NCBI GenBank assembly: GCA_021904315.1
Contig: CM038916.1
Location: 9,017,065 to 9,081,064, forward strand
Source of the DNA: Sphagnum magellanicum
Lineage: Eukaryota; Streptophyta; Sphagnopsida; Sphagnales; Sphagnaceae
Direction of reading: 5' to 3'
Length of the DNA: 64,000 bases
The notes under the pieces are model-generated. The model saw nothing but the letters and a program-made list of their open reading frames with translations. It was not told the DNA's origin and ran no database searches. Positions 47,601-59,400 of the stretch are shown piece by piece; within the stretch, counting starts at the first letter, position 1; every line of letters begins with the position of its first letter. The position numbers were made by a program, and so were the translations under genes.

Positions 47601-50600
47601 TTGCATTTGCATATGTACCTATATTGCTTTCAATTACTTAAAAGTAAATGCCAAATGAAAGAACATGAAGAATTGGTGACATGTATGAATGGAAATACAC
47701 ATACACCTATTGAAATATAGAATAGAAAATATTTGGAATGCCATAGCAAACCTACCAAATTTCAATTCCATTTTCAACTTTTCTTCATTCAAAGATTACC
47801 TCCAAATGCATAAAAGAAATCATGTGTGGAAACTTTGGGGGCGGGGGAGTTTGGCACACTTTTTGTATTAAAATAATATGCTTGTAAAAATATGGGGTCC
47901 CATATATTGATTTTTGGGTTAAAATATAACTCAATTAGTTCTATAACATGGCTATGTTTATTCTCAAAATTCAAATATAATTAATATAGGATATGTATTA
48001 TGTTTTAATAATAGATATTAAAATATATATAAGAAAAAATAACACATGTGCAAGATATTTATAATAGATATACATGTTATAAATATAAGTAGGTATTAGT
48101 AGGATGGAAAGGGTGTAATTTATATTAACAATTCAAAATAGAAGAGGTAGCACTAATGAGGTGATATTTATTTGATTAAGACAAGGAATTGATGAAGGCA
48201 TATAAGTAACAATTTGATGGTTCACTTACTTGAATTGTAATGCACACCTTGTTTGCTTTGATTATGAAACTCCAAAACTTTTCTTTTTTCTTGGTATATG
48301 TTTCCCATGGATATAAACCAAATGTTCATTATTTGTAATGATTTTGTATGTGACATACATAGTTTTCATCATTTGAAATGTGAGTTGGTACTGAAATGTA
48401 ATTTGTTGATGTGTTTTTATAATTCAATTTGAGCATTTCATACATGATGTTTATTTAGTCATATACAACCATCTTTTTTTTTTCATTGAACTCATCACAA
48501 TTCAATTAAAATTCAAACAAATGTAAGATGCCAAAATTCAATGCAAACATACATTTTGAATTAAATTTAAGGTGTTTTAAATATGAATATATTAACATTT
48601 TATATAATAATATAGTGAGATAATTTAATGCTCCTTCACATAATACCTTCAAACAATACTATCTTTGATGCATGTAGTTGAAAAATAAACATATAGTGAC
48701 CACTTCTATTATAAACTTAAGAAAACTTGAAAAAATTTCAAATAAAAAGGTAATGAATGCAATTAACACAATATCAATAATGGTCAACCCCATTGATGCA
48801 CATTATCCAATCTATAAATCCCCCATGACTCACACAAGTTGAAAATACACATCATACAAACAATGATATATTAAGAAATATTATAATGTTAATGATAAAT
48901 TACAAAAACTATCCAAGTCACCTTTAAAATAACCATTATAACCTTGTTATTCATCTTGAAGATTACCATTATTTCAATTTTTAATTCAAAATTTAGTGAA
49001 AATTGCAATAACAATAATGTATGTACATTTTTCTTTCTATTTAGGCACAATTTCAAAATGTTATGCTTTAAAAATTATGTATAAGTGTATAAATAATTTG
49101 AATTACACTATTATTGAAGGTTCCAAATTATTTGTATGCCATGTTAGTGTCACAACCTTATAACAATGATTGGGGCATGATAAGGGAAATGAACCAAAAG
49201 AAAGGCCAAGTTGTCCATGACTTGAACATGTTCCCACAAGTGTTGGAAAGTGAAATTGAGCAAGTCCCAACATTTCCGCTTGTGGATTCTAACTTTGGGA
49301 ATGGGAATTTTGTCAAGGTGTCTTCAATCTTTGGATTAAGGTTTGGGGACCAAACCTTGTTCAAATTGGGTCTTTTTTATATTGTTCAAAATAATCTTCT
49401 AAAGTAAAATATCAAAGTGGGATCACATTTTCAAAACAATGACATGTAACACAAGTTATGGCCATTTGAAAGGTTGAAAGTCAAATTACCAAAATGATCC
49501 TTGACTGTTTAATAATTGTTTAATATAAAGGTCAAATTAATTATGATTGAAAAGCTAAAGATGTGAGCTTGTTTGTGCACCATTTTGGTTATCAATTACA
49601 TTAACCACCTTCTCTTTTTGATTTGTCATGTTGTTTAATTTGACATTACCTTGAACTCAACTTAATAAATTATTCCTAATTTTGTCCCAAGGTTCCCATG
49701 CCTTCTCACTTGTTGGGAACTAGGTCACACTTGAATTCCACTACAAAATGGGAATTGATGAGGTTTTTTACCATTGATGCTTTTAACAAACCTAAAGGTG
49801 CATCAATTAGCTTTTAAGATTATTTAAAAAGGGTACAACTCATCAAATCTTTGAAGAAAAACAAAAAAAACCAAATATTTGAAACAATATTCAATAATTT
49901 AATGATATGAAAACTTCTTAGGGTATAGGCCTTAACTTGAAAATAATAATTCTCAATTTAATCTTATTACTTTGGGCAAAAATCCTGTTTAATTTTAATA
50001 TAAGAATATATTTTTGGACATTATTCATGAAAATGATTTTAATGCTTGCAATGTATAAAGAATATACCTTCTCCTTAATGTATATACAAATATATACAAA
50101 TATTAAGAACTTTATGGCAAAATCACAAATAACATTCCTACACCCAAAAGTATCAAAATATCATTCCATCATTTTTTAACTAGATGATAATATTTGAAGC
50201 ATGTAGTTACCTTCACTACCAAAAAAATAATTCAAGAACTTGTGTATATTGCAAATTATGCATGTTCATAAACACCACATTTTTTAAAAGCATGGAATAT
50301 AGGTGGAAAGTGAAAAAGGTGAAAAATGGTGAAATAATACCCTTTCACCATATGTGACAAGCAAAAGATATTTTAATTTGGACATGTCATGTCACTAAAG
50401 TCCTTCAAGTGAAGTATTGCCATATTTGCTCCTTTGATTGTGATTATAGTTTCAAAATTTACCTATTTATGAAAAAAAATTATTTCAATTATTCTACAAG
50501 ATTAATCATATTGTGCAAGCAATTTATTTTTAGCATTATAAAGAATGTAAACACAAAGTAATGGTTATGAATTCATAAAGACTAAAAGCTTTGTTTTTAA

Positions 50601-51235
50601 AAAAAATATTTATCAAGATTATATTTTTGAATTTACCACACCTTTGTGTCCATATAACATCTTCTAGAAAAAATTACCTTTTGGATCGAATTGGTAAAAA
50701 TACTTTAAAAGTTATTCTAAAATAATGGCACGTATAAGATTCATATGTATTTAAACAATGGAAGCACAATTTATGAACATCACAACCTTTTTGAAAAACT
50801 TCAACACATCAATATTGAAAACATTAAACCAATTCAAGTAGCATTTGCGTTATTTCAAATCCAGAGACAAAAAAACCCACAAAATGAACAAGAGTTTGGT
50901 GACTATACTATCAAATTTGAATATGGTAATGTGTCACGCATTTATTGAGGACCAGGAACTATTGTCGCCCCGAGTCGATGTACTTAATTTTTCAGAAGAT
51001 TCAAAAGATTCAAAGGACAAACAACTGGTTCACAACTTGCATGTTCTTAGTGAAGAAAAAGAAGAAAATGTTGTTAAAGAATGAATGTGGACAAAAATGA
51101 TGTTAATCACAGTTTACAAGATATAGATTGTAATTAATAATTACAAGAAGTTGTAAAAATTTTGATGATTCAAAATTAATTGATTTCAATTCATGAAACA
51201 TTTGACCGTTTTGGATTTGATTTGATTTTTAGTTC
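44612..51235. other. AT-rich spacer without recognisable gene
   Basis: Six and a half kilobases in which I see no gene. A copy of the TAGG-containing repeat lies at 45,305-45,380 and GGAT units near 45,508. The longest open frame, 97 codons at 49,114-49,407 plus, has a fairly protein-like composition but no motif I know and no neighbouring exon signals. Confidence 0.5.
45305..45380. repeat. Dispersed TAGGTAG-containing repeat, copy B
   Basis: Aligns with 2,050-2,140 from GCACTTGGTGGTTACTAGG to GGTTAACTATGG, with small indels. The orientation is the same. Confidence 0.6.
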
Positions 51236-51239
51236 ATAA

Positions 51240-52195
51240 ACCGTTACCATTCTTGTTGCAACCCTAACCTTGGGCTCGCGACCAAGGCAAAAGGCTTACA
51301 AAAGGGCGAAACAAGAGGGAAACCTGAAAGACACATCTTATGCTCCCGAGATTGCTTGAGAGTGTGAGAGAATGAACCGTCACAGTCCCAATGCAACTCC
51401 CACTTAGGGAGTTGGAGTCCCAAAGGACTTTCGAATCTTCAAATTGCAGGGGTCAAAACCCATTGGTTTGAAGAGTTATTTATATCATTGGAAAGCTATT
51501 GAAATGTTGATGTCCGAAATGGGCTCGCATCACCCATTTGGACATTTAAAACACAAGTTATGGCCAAAAGAGAAGCCAGGAGTCAAATTGACAATTTGAC
51601 TTTCGACCATTAAAAGTCGGGAATCGACTCGATTTCCTTACGTGCAAGTGGTGTGCGACATATTGTTGAAAAGCTATCGACAAGGGTTACAACTTTGTTT
51701 TAGACCTCATCTCAATCGGAGGTCTGCACACAAAGTTATAGGGCCCCAAAGTCGCGGGAATCCCAACTTTGGTAATTTCGGGATTCCCACTTGGGAGTCC
51801 CGGGACAAAAAGTCATTTGGATGTGGGCCTCATGGAGAAGCACATAGTATAATATAAAGGGGAAGGTGGTGGTGTCCCCCAAGTTTGGGTTGTGGTGAGT
51901 TTTGTGAGTTTGAGTTTGCCCATGACTCGTCCTAGCACTAAAAGTGTTATAATTATGCACTAACCACCTTGTGTTAGTATTATGCAGGTCATGTGAGTAG
52001 TTGATGCTTGTCACTCTTCCTAGTCCCATCTTGGAGCTCCAACACGCCCCTTTACCCCTCAAAGTGTTGCGAGCTAGGGAGCGTGCCCCGACCCTTTGCT
52101 TTTCCGCTATCTTCAGTTTGGACTCACATTTGAGTCCATTAAGGAGCTTGGGGGTGCGTCAATTCTTTTGTTTCAATGGGGATTTGATGTAGCAG
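51240..52195. mobile_element. LTR-like block, probable retrotransposon remnant
   Basis: A GC-richer, non-coding island with sharp contrast to its AT-rich flanks. It contains the phrase TTTATATCATTGGAAAGCTA followed by a TTTGGACATTT...AGTTATGGCC stretch. It repeats this theme with GAAAAGCTATCG ... ATCGGAGGTCTGCACACAAA at 51,670-51,740. Sequences of this type are typical of plant LTR-retrotransposon LTRs or leaders. No gag or pol frame is attached, so it would be a solo LTR or fragment. The ends are not defined. Confidence 0.4.
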
Positions 52196-52422
52196 TGATC
52201 AATGTACACATTAATTCAATTGATAAAGGATCCAAAAAATGAAATATATGTAACATCTTTCAAAAATGTCTACGACTATGTGGTTTGAGATTCCTTAAGT
52301 AATGCTCTAATGCAATTCTCTAGTTAAACCCTAAAATTTCTCCCCTTGGTAAAACAATTTCATTGTCAGTTACTTGATCTTTTAAAATCCCTTGTTCATC
52401 ATCCCTTTTCACTTCACCATAT

Positions 52423-53520
52423 TTACTTCCTTTTAGCAAATATTTTGTAGCGTCGCATCAGCTCATTTATGTCAACATCTTTCCCATTTAGTATCATGTT
52501 GTGTAACATACAACAACAAATAATGACATCTGGGAGGAAATGCACAAACATGTTGGACTTGATCATTAACTCTTGAAAAGTTTTCTTTAGGATGTCGAAG
52601 TTGTTTTCCACAATAACTCTAGCATGAGACAACTATTTGTTGTACAATGTTTCCATATAGAATGTTGCACTCTTGTGTGGTTGTGAGGTACCATTAACCA
52701 TGGCAATAGAAGGTAGCCCTTGTTGCCAATTAAATATGGTTTGAAATCATCATGGGAGGTGTGTTCATTGAAAAGATCCCCCCACATGGCCTTCTGGTAA
52801 ATTGAGGATAAATGCAAGATTTTAACGTCATTCATTGATCCTGGCAACCCCACAAAAACGTCAAGAAATCATTTCTTGTGATTAATAATGGCTTGCATCT
52901 ACAAGCTATATTCCTTCAATTTTAATGAGTAATAGTCTCCTACACAAATGGCAACCTTTGGCTTTTGGATGTGAATTTGAATTGCATCTATTGCACCTTG
53001 AATACCTAGCAACCCTAACAACTTTTTGAACTTGTCCATAATCTGAAATAGTCTTTCACGTTCAAGCCATCGAAGTTGAGCCTTGAAAACATCATTTACA
53101 ACATGAACAAACTTTCGAAACATTAAATGAACAATGGATTTTCCAATGGCAAAAAGTTCACTACACTGCAAGTATTCTAAAGCATGTGCTAGTTTGTAGA
53201 ATGAACAAGCTATCCTAATGCTCACAAGAATCGCGCACTTGTATTTGGTATCCTTCTTCTCCATTTTGTGTTTCAATTTTTCAATCAATTGTCTCACAAA
53301 GGACCTACTGACTTGAAAATGTTCAATCCACCTTTTGTCGTCATATTGAGGCATATGAAACTTTGAGTACCAAGTTGTGGAACGTGCCTTAACCCAATCA
53401 CTTAATTCTTGATTCAACAACAATTCATATACATGAAAAATCCGACTATGGAGGACCAATGCATTAACCAACAATTCAAACACATACCTATTGTCTGCAA
53501 TTTCATCTAAAGAAATGGAC
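52423..53520 (-). pseudogene. Decayed PIF/Harbinger-type transposase (element 2)
   Basis: The minus-strand frame 53,483-52,899 shows the family N-terminal half: a SxTTWYSKF motif, DDKRWIEHFQVSRSFV, KKDTKYKCAILVSIRIAC, CSELFAIGKSIVHL, and GAIDAIQIHIQKP with the first catalytic Asp. The same frame then has two stops, one after KLKEYSL and one before FLDVFVGLPGSMNDVKIL. It continues to YLIGNKGYLLLPWLMVPH, where the second catalytic Asp reads as Asn. A frameshift near 52,650 leads into ARVIVENNFDILKKTFQEL, with the third acidic residue intact, and CCCMLHNMILNGKDVDINEL. The element is therefore inactive. It is more complete than the related copy at the left end of the window. No terminal repeats were identified. 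Confidence 0.88.
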
Positions 53521-54284
53521 TGTAATTACCAAAATTGAAGTTGGATGCACACTCCAAATTCAAATGACCAAAAATCATAAGATCATGTGCTTGGATTAAC
53601 AATTGCAAAAATTGTGCAAGCAAAACGAATTTTAAGGGCCACATGGTTTACTACAAAAAACAACAAAGAAAAAACAAAGAGTTCTAAAATAAAAAGAAAT
53701 AGTGAAATGTTTAGAAAGAAAATGAAAGAGTGGAGGTATCTTGATGTTGATGCTACAAACAAGATGTGTAGTGAAATGCTGTAAAAAAAACAATTTGGAA
53801 GCAGTAGAAAAAGGTTGATGTAGCAAGACAAGAGAACAAAATTGTTTGACACAAACTTTGAAGATATGTCTAGAGGCATTGCAACACTTTGCAACAGAGA
53901 ATGAAAGAGCAATGTTAAAGAAAATGCAAAGCAAAGCTTGAGAACAATCAAATGAAACATTATAACATCTTGAATGCAAATGAGAAGAGGAACTTTAGAG
54001 GGGAGAAAGCTCTAAAAGCTCTGAAAGGACAAAGTTCAAAAGAAGAACGATGGTCATAACTTTTCCACTAACGAAAAAATAAATCATGAATAGGGATTGT
54101 GTACCAACCTTATGCCTATTTACTAATGGAATTTTAGGTCCCTATTGTGAACACAAGTAACTTGAAATGAAGTTAACGGGTTGTGATGGTACTTTCGTAG
54201 GATGAAAAGGTGTCGAGTGGGACTATCATTGTAGGTTATGGCCTCTCACGGTGTTAGCCTATCCATAGGTGTGATCATACCTTT

Positions 54285-54630
54285 AGTAGGTAGAGGTACA
54301 AAATAGGTAAGTAAATATCTACTTACATGCCTATGTACATACTTACCTACATATATAAGTTCCAAGTAGGTAGGTAGGTACCTACCAACCTATATACCTC
54401 TCTATATATTTAATAAGTACTTTGAAATAGTAATACATATTTAGGTACCTAGTAGGTACATAGGTAAGTACCAATCTACATAATTAGGTAGGTATGTTGG
54501 ACATGTAAGTGGAATTATGTATGTTGGAGGTAGGTAGGTTGGTACCTCCCACCATGGTAACCAACTTATGTAGGTTGGTATGTAGTTACATATGTTGCTA
54601 AGTACATAGGTTGGTACCTTTCTACATAGG
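54285..54630. repeat. GTAGGT/ACCTAC-rich block
   Basis: About 340 bases are built from irregular repeats of TAGGTAGG, GGTACCTA and TACATAGGT in both orientations. The block is self-complementary at many points and so can form several alternative hairpins. It has no coding content. Confidence 0.8.
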
Positions 54631-56700
54631 TGGTATTATAGACTTGAATATGAATGACTTATTTCAATCATAATAGTCAAATTTTGGAATCCATGTAAGT
54701 GTAACACTATTCAATTTGACTAGATATCTTTTGTAGTTAGTCACAACAATCACATTTTGTTTTGTTTAAGTCAAATTGGTTGTAGTTAATACTTTCTACC
54801 AAAATAAACATGGTTAACTTTCTAGGGTTAGTTTAGTTGCAATACTATTAGTGTAAAAATCATGGTTTTGTTGTAGTGAAAACAAATCTCAAAAGCCATT
54901 ACACAACACAAATACAAGGTGGAGTATCCCCTATGGTTTGGAGCTTATGAAGGTTCATACAAATGTCATAACCAAAGATGATGTTTCAATATTATTAAAA
55001 TTCCACTTTATTGTTATGAAATCAATTGAAATTTTTTGGGTATAAAGTTGAAATTTTCTAAATCCTTTTTAAAATGAATCAAACATGATGTTCATGCTTT
55101 TTCATATTATTTAAAAATTGGTCACATTAATGGTCTGATTGAAAGTATGATAAAGTGGTGCCCAATGAGGGTAAGTTTTGGATTTAGTGGCAGTGGCAAG
55201 ATATTCTTAAAAAAAGAAAAACAAATGATGTCCATTGTAGCCTCGAAACCATTTTGAGTCATTCCTAAATTTTTATCATCAAATTTTCCCAATTTCTTGT
55301 CATTGAATGTTTTTGAAAAACTTGTTCCACTTGTTGTCATTTTCTACTTGTTAACCCATGACAAAATTTAAAAGCATAATGATTTTATTTTTTTGGGTAG
55401 ATTTATTAAAGTTAAACACCATTCAAACAAATATTGGCATTATGTAATGCAAATTGGGGAATGGTTGAAGCTCTACCTACAATATGGTCATGTAATTTAC
55501 CAAGCTTATGTTGATAAGGTTAACTTTTTAGTAATATCTCACGATGCAGTGACTTTGATTAACCACCAACCTTGATACCAATTCATGTGTACATCATCCA
55601 TAATTGGACAATGGTCCCCATGTTGCTTTCATTGAACATGTAGTGAATGGTTTTGCAAATGCACTAAACCTTTGATTACAATAAACATGCATGTTTTTCT
55701 CATCAATGTTGTTATTTTCAATTTTGATGTCATTTCTAAGGAGCTCATGATATCTTTTGGTGTTGTTGAAGTTATTGTAAGCGTATTGCACTTTGTTATT
55801 GTCCAAATCCCAACTTAATTTGCTCCTTCTATGAGACATCCATTGCAAGGCGCATTGAACAAATTTGGATTTCTAACTATGTCATCTTTACCCATGGTCA
55901 ATCATCTATAGAGAAACTTTATGATCATTTTACAAATATATCTACAACTTTTTAAAAAGCACCTTGACTTAGCCAAACTAAGAGATATGAAAACAAATGA
56001 GTTTAAACCTTAAATAATATGAAGATTGATTTGGATATTTATATCAAGCACACTCAAATGAGCATTGCAACAAAAATCACCGACTTTTGTTGAAGATGAC
56101 ATTGGTTTGAAAACCAATAAACCTGAATGTGCTTTTAATTGGTGCTTTTGACTAACATCGGAACACTCTTAAACTTTCTTGCATTGTACCTTTTAAGCAA
56201 AGTGAAGAATTTTATCAAATTAGCATCAGCCCTTGACGTCTTTGTTATTGATCTAGTGCAAGCAATCAAGCTTTGTTATTGTTTTTGGATTGACCACTAA
56301 ATTCACATTGAACTTGTATTTATTATTCTTTTCTTGTGAAGGGTAGGCACAAAATCATTATAGAATGAGGTGCATGGATTATGCATTTCGACAATGGCAT
56401 TAATCATTTGGAATTTGAATGTTAAACAAACCACATATTGGCAAAGGTTCATGATTCCAACAGAGGGGTGAGACATGTCATGTGATAAGGGCCATCTTTG
56501 ACTAGGTTGTGAAAAGTGTGAAGCTCCAATGTTTGGTGACAACAACAAAAGTGAGCTTGACCATCAATTTCCACAACATTAGGTGTAGTTTGCCCCAATA
56601 TACTTGTCAGGTGTGATGAATAGTTTGTTGAACATCACAATTTTGTGAATCTTGTGTTTTGTTCCTCATGGAATAGGAGGGGGGCTATCGAGCAGTTGTA
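54631..56700. other. Spacer, possible relic of an unidentified element
   Basis: Minus-strand frames at 55,594-55,848 and 56,303-56,548 have more even composition than random AT-rich sequence, and both read leftward. They could be fragments of one decayed mobile-element protein. I recognise no domain. Confidence 0.25.
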
Positions 56701-56739
56701 AGCAAAGGTGTTATGTCCATGTGCATTGTGCATGCACCA

Positions 56740-56768
56740 ATCATCATCATCATCATCATCATCATCAT
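56740..56768. repeat. (ATC)n microsatellite
   Basis: About nine CAT/ATC units. Confidence 0.9.
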
Positions 56769-56889
56769 GTCTTCTTTCTTTGTCTGCATTTTTGTGCACG
56801 ACAAAACTAGGATTGAGTTTTGCATGGTTCTACTGTTGTTGCTATTTCATAGATCATACTTACTTACTCTCCTTTGTTGTTGTTGTTGT

Positions 56890-57620
56890 TGATTTTCTTC
56901 TTTGGGTTGCTTCAAATTTTGTGATTTGTTTGCTGTTGTTGATACATTTTCTTCTGTGGGTGACTTCAGATTTGTGTTTTGTTTCCTGTTGTTGTTGATA
57001 CATTTTCTTCTTTGGGTTGCTTCAAATTTTGTGATTTGTTTGCTGTTGTTGATACATTTTCTTCTGTGGGTGACTTCAGATTTGTGTTTCGTTTGCTGTT
57101 GTTGTTGATCATTTTCTTCTTTGGGTTGCTTCAAATTTTGTGTTTTGTTTGCTGATGTTGATACATTTTCTTCTTTGGGTTGCTTCAAATTTGTATTTTG
57201 TGTGCTGTTGTTGATACATTTTCTTCTTTGGGTTGCTTCGAATTTGTGTTTTGTTTGCTGTTGTTGTTGATTTTCTTCTTTGGGTTGCTTCAAATTTTGC
57301 ATTTTGTTTGCTATTGTTGTTATATTTTCTTCTTGGGTTGCTTTGAAGTTTGAGTTCTGTTTGCTGTTGCTACATTTTTCTTCTTTGGTTGCTTCACGTT
57401 TTTTCGTTTGTTTGCTGTTTTTTGATTGATCTTCTTCTTTGGTTGTATCATGCTTGTTTTGTTTGCTATTGTTGATTTTCTTTATTGGTTGCTTCAAGTT
57501 TTTATTCGCTCTTCTTCATCATCATCATCTTCTTCTTCTTTGTTGGTTACTTTCATGTTTGTTTTTATTTGCTGTTGTTGATAGATTTTCTTCTTTGGTT
57601 GCTGCTTGCTTCATATTTTC
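56890..57620. repeat. ~55-bp minisatellite, about 12 units
   Basis: Unit: TTTTCTTCTTTGGGTTGC, then TTCAAATTTTGTGATTTG, then TTTGCTGTTGTTGATACA. The first four full units alternate between type A (TTTGGGTTGCTTCAAA) and type B (TGTGGGTGACTTCAGA), so a ~112-bp two-unit repeat exists within the array. Later units are more uniform, then degrade toward 57,620. The minus strand stays open for 216 codons (56,847-57,497) because the unit is free of minus-strand stops in more than one frame. The peptide is Gln/Asn/Lys-rich and alternates between two readings of the same DNA. Confidence 0.9.
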
Positions 57621-57739
57621 TTTGTTTGTTTGAATGTTTGTTTCCAAGGATTACTGTGCTTTCTGTGAGAAAATTGTATAGAAGTAGGAAGTACTCTTCT
57701 TCTATGCTCCTGCTGCTTTGTAACAAGACTTGATTCCCT

Positions 57740-59200
57740 TTTGTTTATCTTCAAGAGATGAAGCTGCAAGAAGAGTTTCACAACAAGGAGTGGTGGGGAG
57801 AAGGTAGAATCCAGGCTTGCAGAAGTAGCACTCACAAAGATTATCGCACTTGAAGCTGAGGCTGCTGATTGGAAGGCAAAACTCAGAGATTGTGAAATTG
57901 GAGCATGAGGAGCTGAAGAAACGAGAGCACGGATAGCTGAGGATACAGCAACAGCAGCAATGCAATTTTTATGAGAACGAGAAGAAAGCATCAAAGGAGA
58001 CGCTAGCAGCAGCAGCAGCGCTCAAATCACGGAATCTGCATTGCTCAAGGCGCAGGCAAAAATGGAGCCAAATGCTAAGGATTTGGCTATGTATGTCTGC
58101 ACATGCCGCCATGGGCAGCGGCGGCAACATGGGCTTTCTAAGCTCCAGTCTATGGCTTCCTCCTCATAAATACTATGGCCAGCTTATGGAGGAGAATCAG
58201 CAAACTCTACTGCTAGCAAAAGCATCTCAAAAGCTTACAAGTATGTGAAACCCTAATTGAGGTTCAAAAGAACATTCTTCCAGAAAGAAGCGGACCCTGT
58301 GATCACATCTGTGTGGAAGAAGCTCAAGTATTCTTCTGGAGCATCATGTACTTGAGCAGATGGTTATGAGAATGTTGTTTTTGCTGAGGTCTAAGCTTAC
58401 CGTGTGTAGAGGGGATGGGGATGTGGAAGTGGGAAATTGGGCAGGGAAACCAAAACTGGAAATCTTCTGAAAATATGACATACTGCCGGAAGTATAGAAG
58501 TTGCCTCCTGCAGGTGCAATTGATGTCAGTACAATAACTGCTTCACAACTTCAGGAAGCAGTTGTGGACACTCCTGGTTAGGTAGCTGTCTCTTTGTGTT
58601 GAGGCATCTGCTGCAATGTAGATATAAGTCAGTTGAAGCAGATGAGGGAGGAAGGGAGGGATGGAGGATGCACTTGGTACTCAAACATGAAAAGAATTTT
58701 GCATATTTCTTCTCCTACAGAAGTTTACAAGCAACTCATGAGTAAGCCCCAGTTAGTTTCTATGAGGAATTAGAAGTGTGGCCTGATGATGTTCAGACCC
58801 CATGGTTTTGTTTTCTTTTTGTCTTTCTTGAAGGATGCCAAGGAATTGGCACCTTTTCAAAGAAATCATCGCTGGAGAGTGCAGCCAGCACAAGTTTTAG
58901 GTGGTGGTTTCTATGTTTGCATGCAGTTTTTGTGTCTGTTAAATGGTGGTTGGAAGTGGCCATGGAAATCAGACATGCAAGAAATCAGCGAACCTCTTCT
59001 GAGCTGATCCCAACTAAGCTATATACCTGGTTTGGGATTTCCTTGAGTTTGAAGAAGGAATCCCATTGCTTTGGGGGAGTAAATTTCTGCTCCAGAGAAA
59101 TGGTAGTATATGTGAGAGCAGTTTCCATGAAGCTCAATTCCTCCTTTTTTCCTTCTCACCGAGCTCATCATCAGTAGCAGTTGACTTTCATTGTTCCTGA
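57740..59200 (+). pseudogene. Coding-like but interrupted plus-strand segments
   Basis: From about 57,820 one plus frame reads SRLAEVALTKIIALEAEAAD, then WKAKLRDCEIGA, a TGA, EETRARIAEDTATAAMQFL, another TGA, then an ITESALLKAQAKMEPNAKDL-type run. This is heptad-like coiled-coil composition with only two stops, both at positions where CGA to TGA would explain them. Next, 58,111-58,240 opens with an ATG and contains LPPHKYYGQLMEENQQTLLL, ending at a GTATGTG donor-like site. Near 58,760 comes SFYEELEVWPDDVQTPW. Phases do not join into one protein. It may be a decayed gene or a real gene whose exons I cannot connect. The family is not recognised. Confidence 0.3.
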
Positions 59201-59400
59201 AGTCATGCTGCAAATGTTGTGAATCTGGTGTTGTTTTGTTCATATCCTTGGAATGAAGATATGTTGTTTGCTTGTTATGTTGCATCCCTTGTTGAGAGCA
59301 GCATCATCCACATCCATTGGTCAGGGATTTCTGTTCAATTTTCCACAAGGCACAAATCTGAAGAACACTGCTTTTCCTTGCGACCTCCGACGCCTTAGGT

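Noticed and set aside
49114..49407. 97-codon plus ORF in AT-rich spacer
   Set aside because: Composition is plausible, but there is no motif, no splice or promoter context and no related copy in the window.
56847..57497. 216-codon minus-strand ORF
   Set aside because: It is produced by the minisatellite lacking minus-strand stops. Peptide composition is Gln/Asn/Lys simple sequence and units switch frame.
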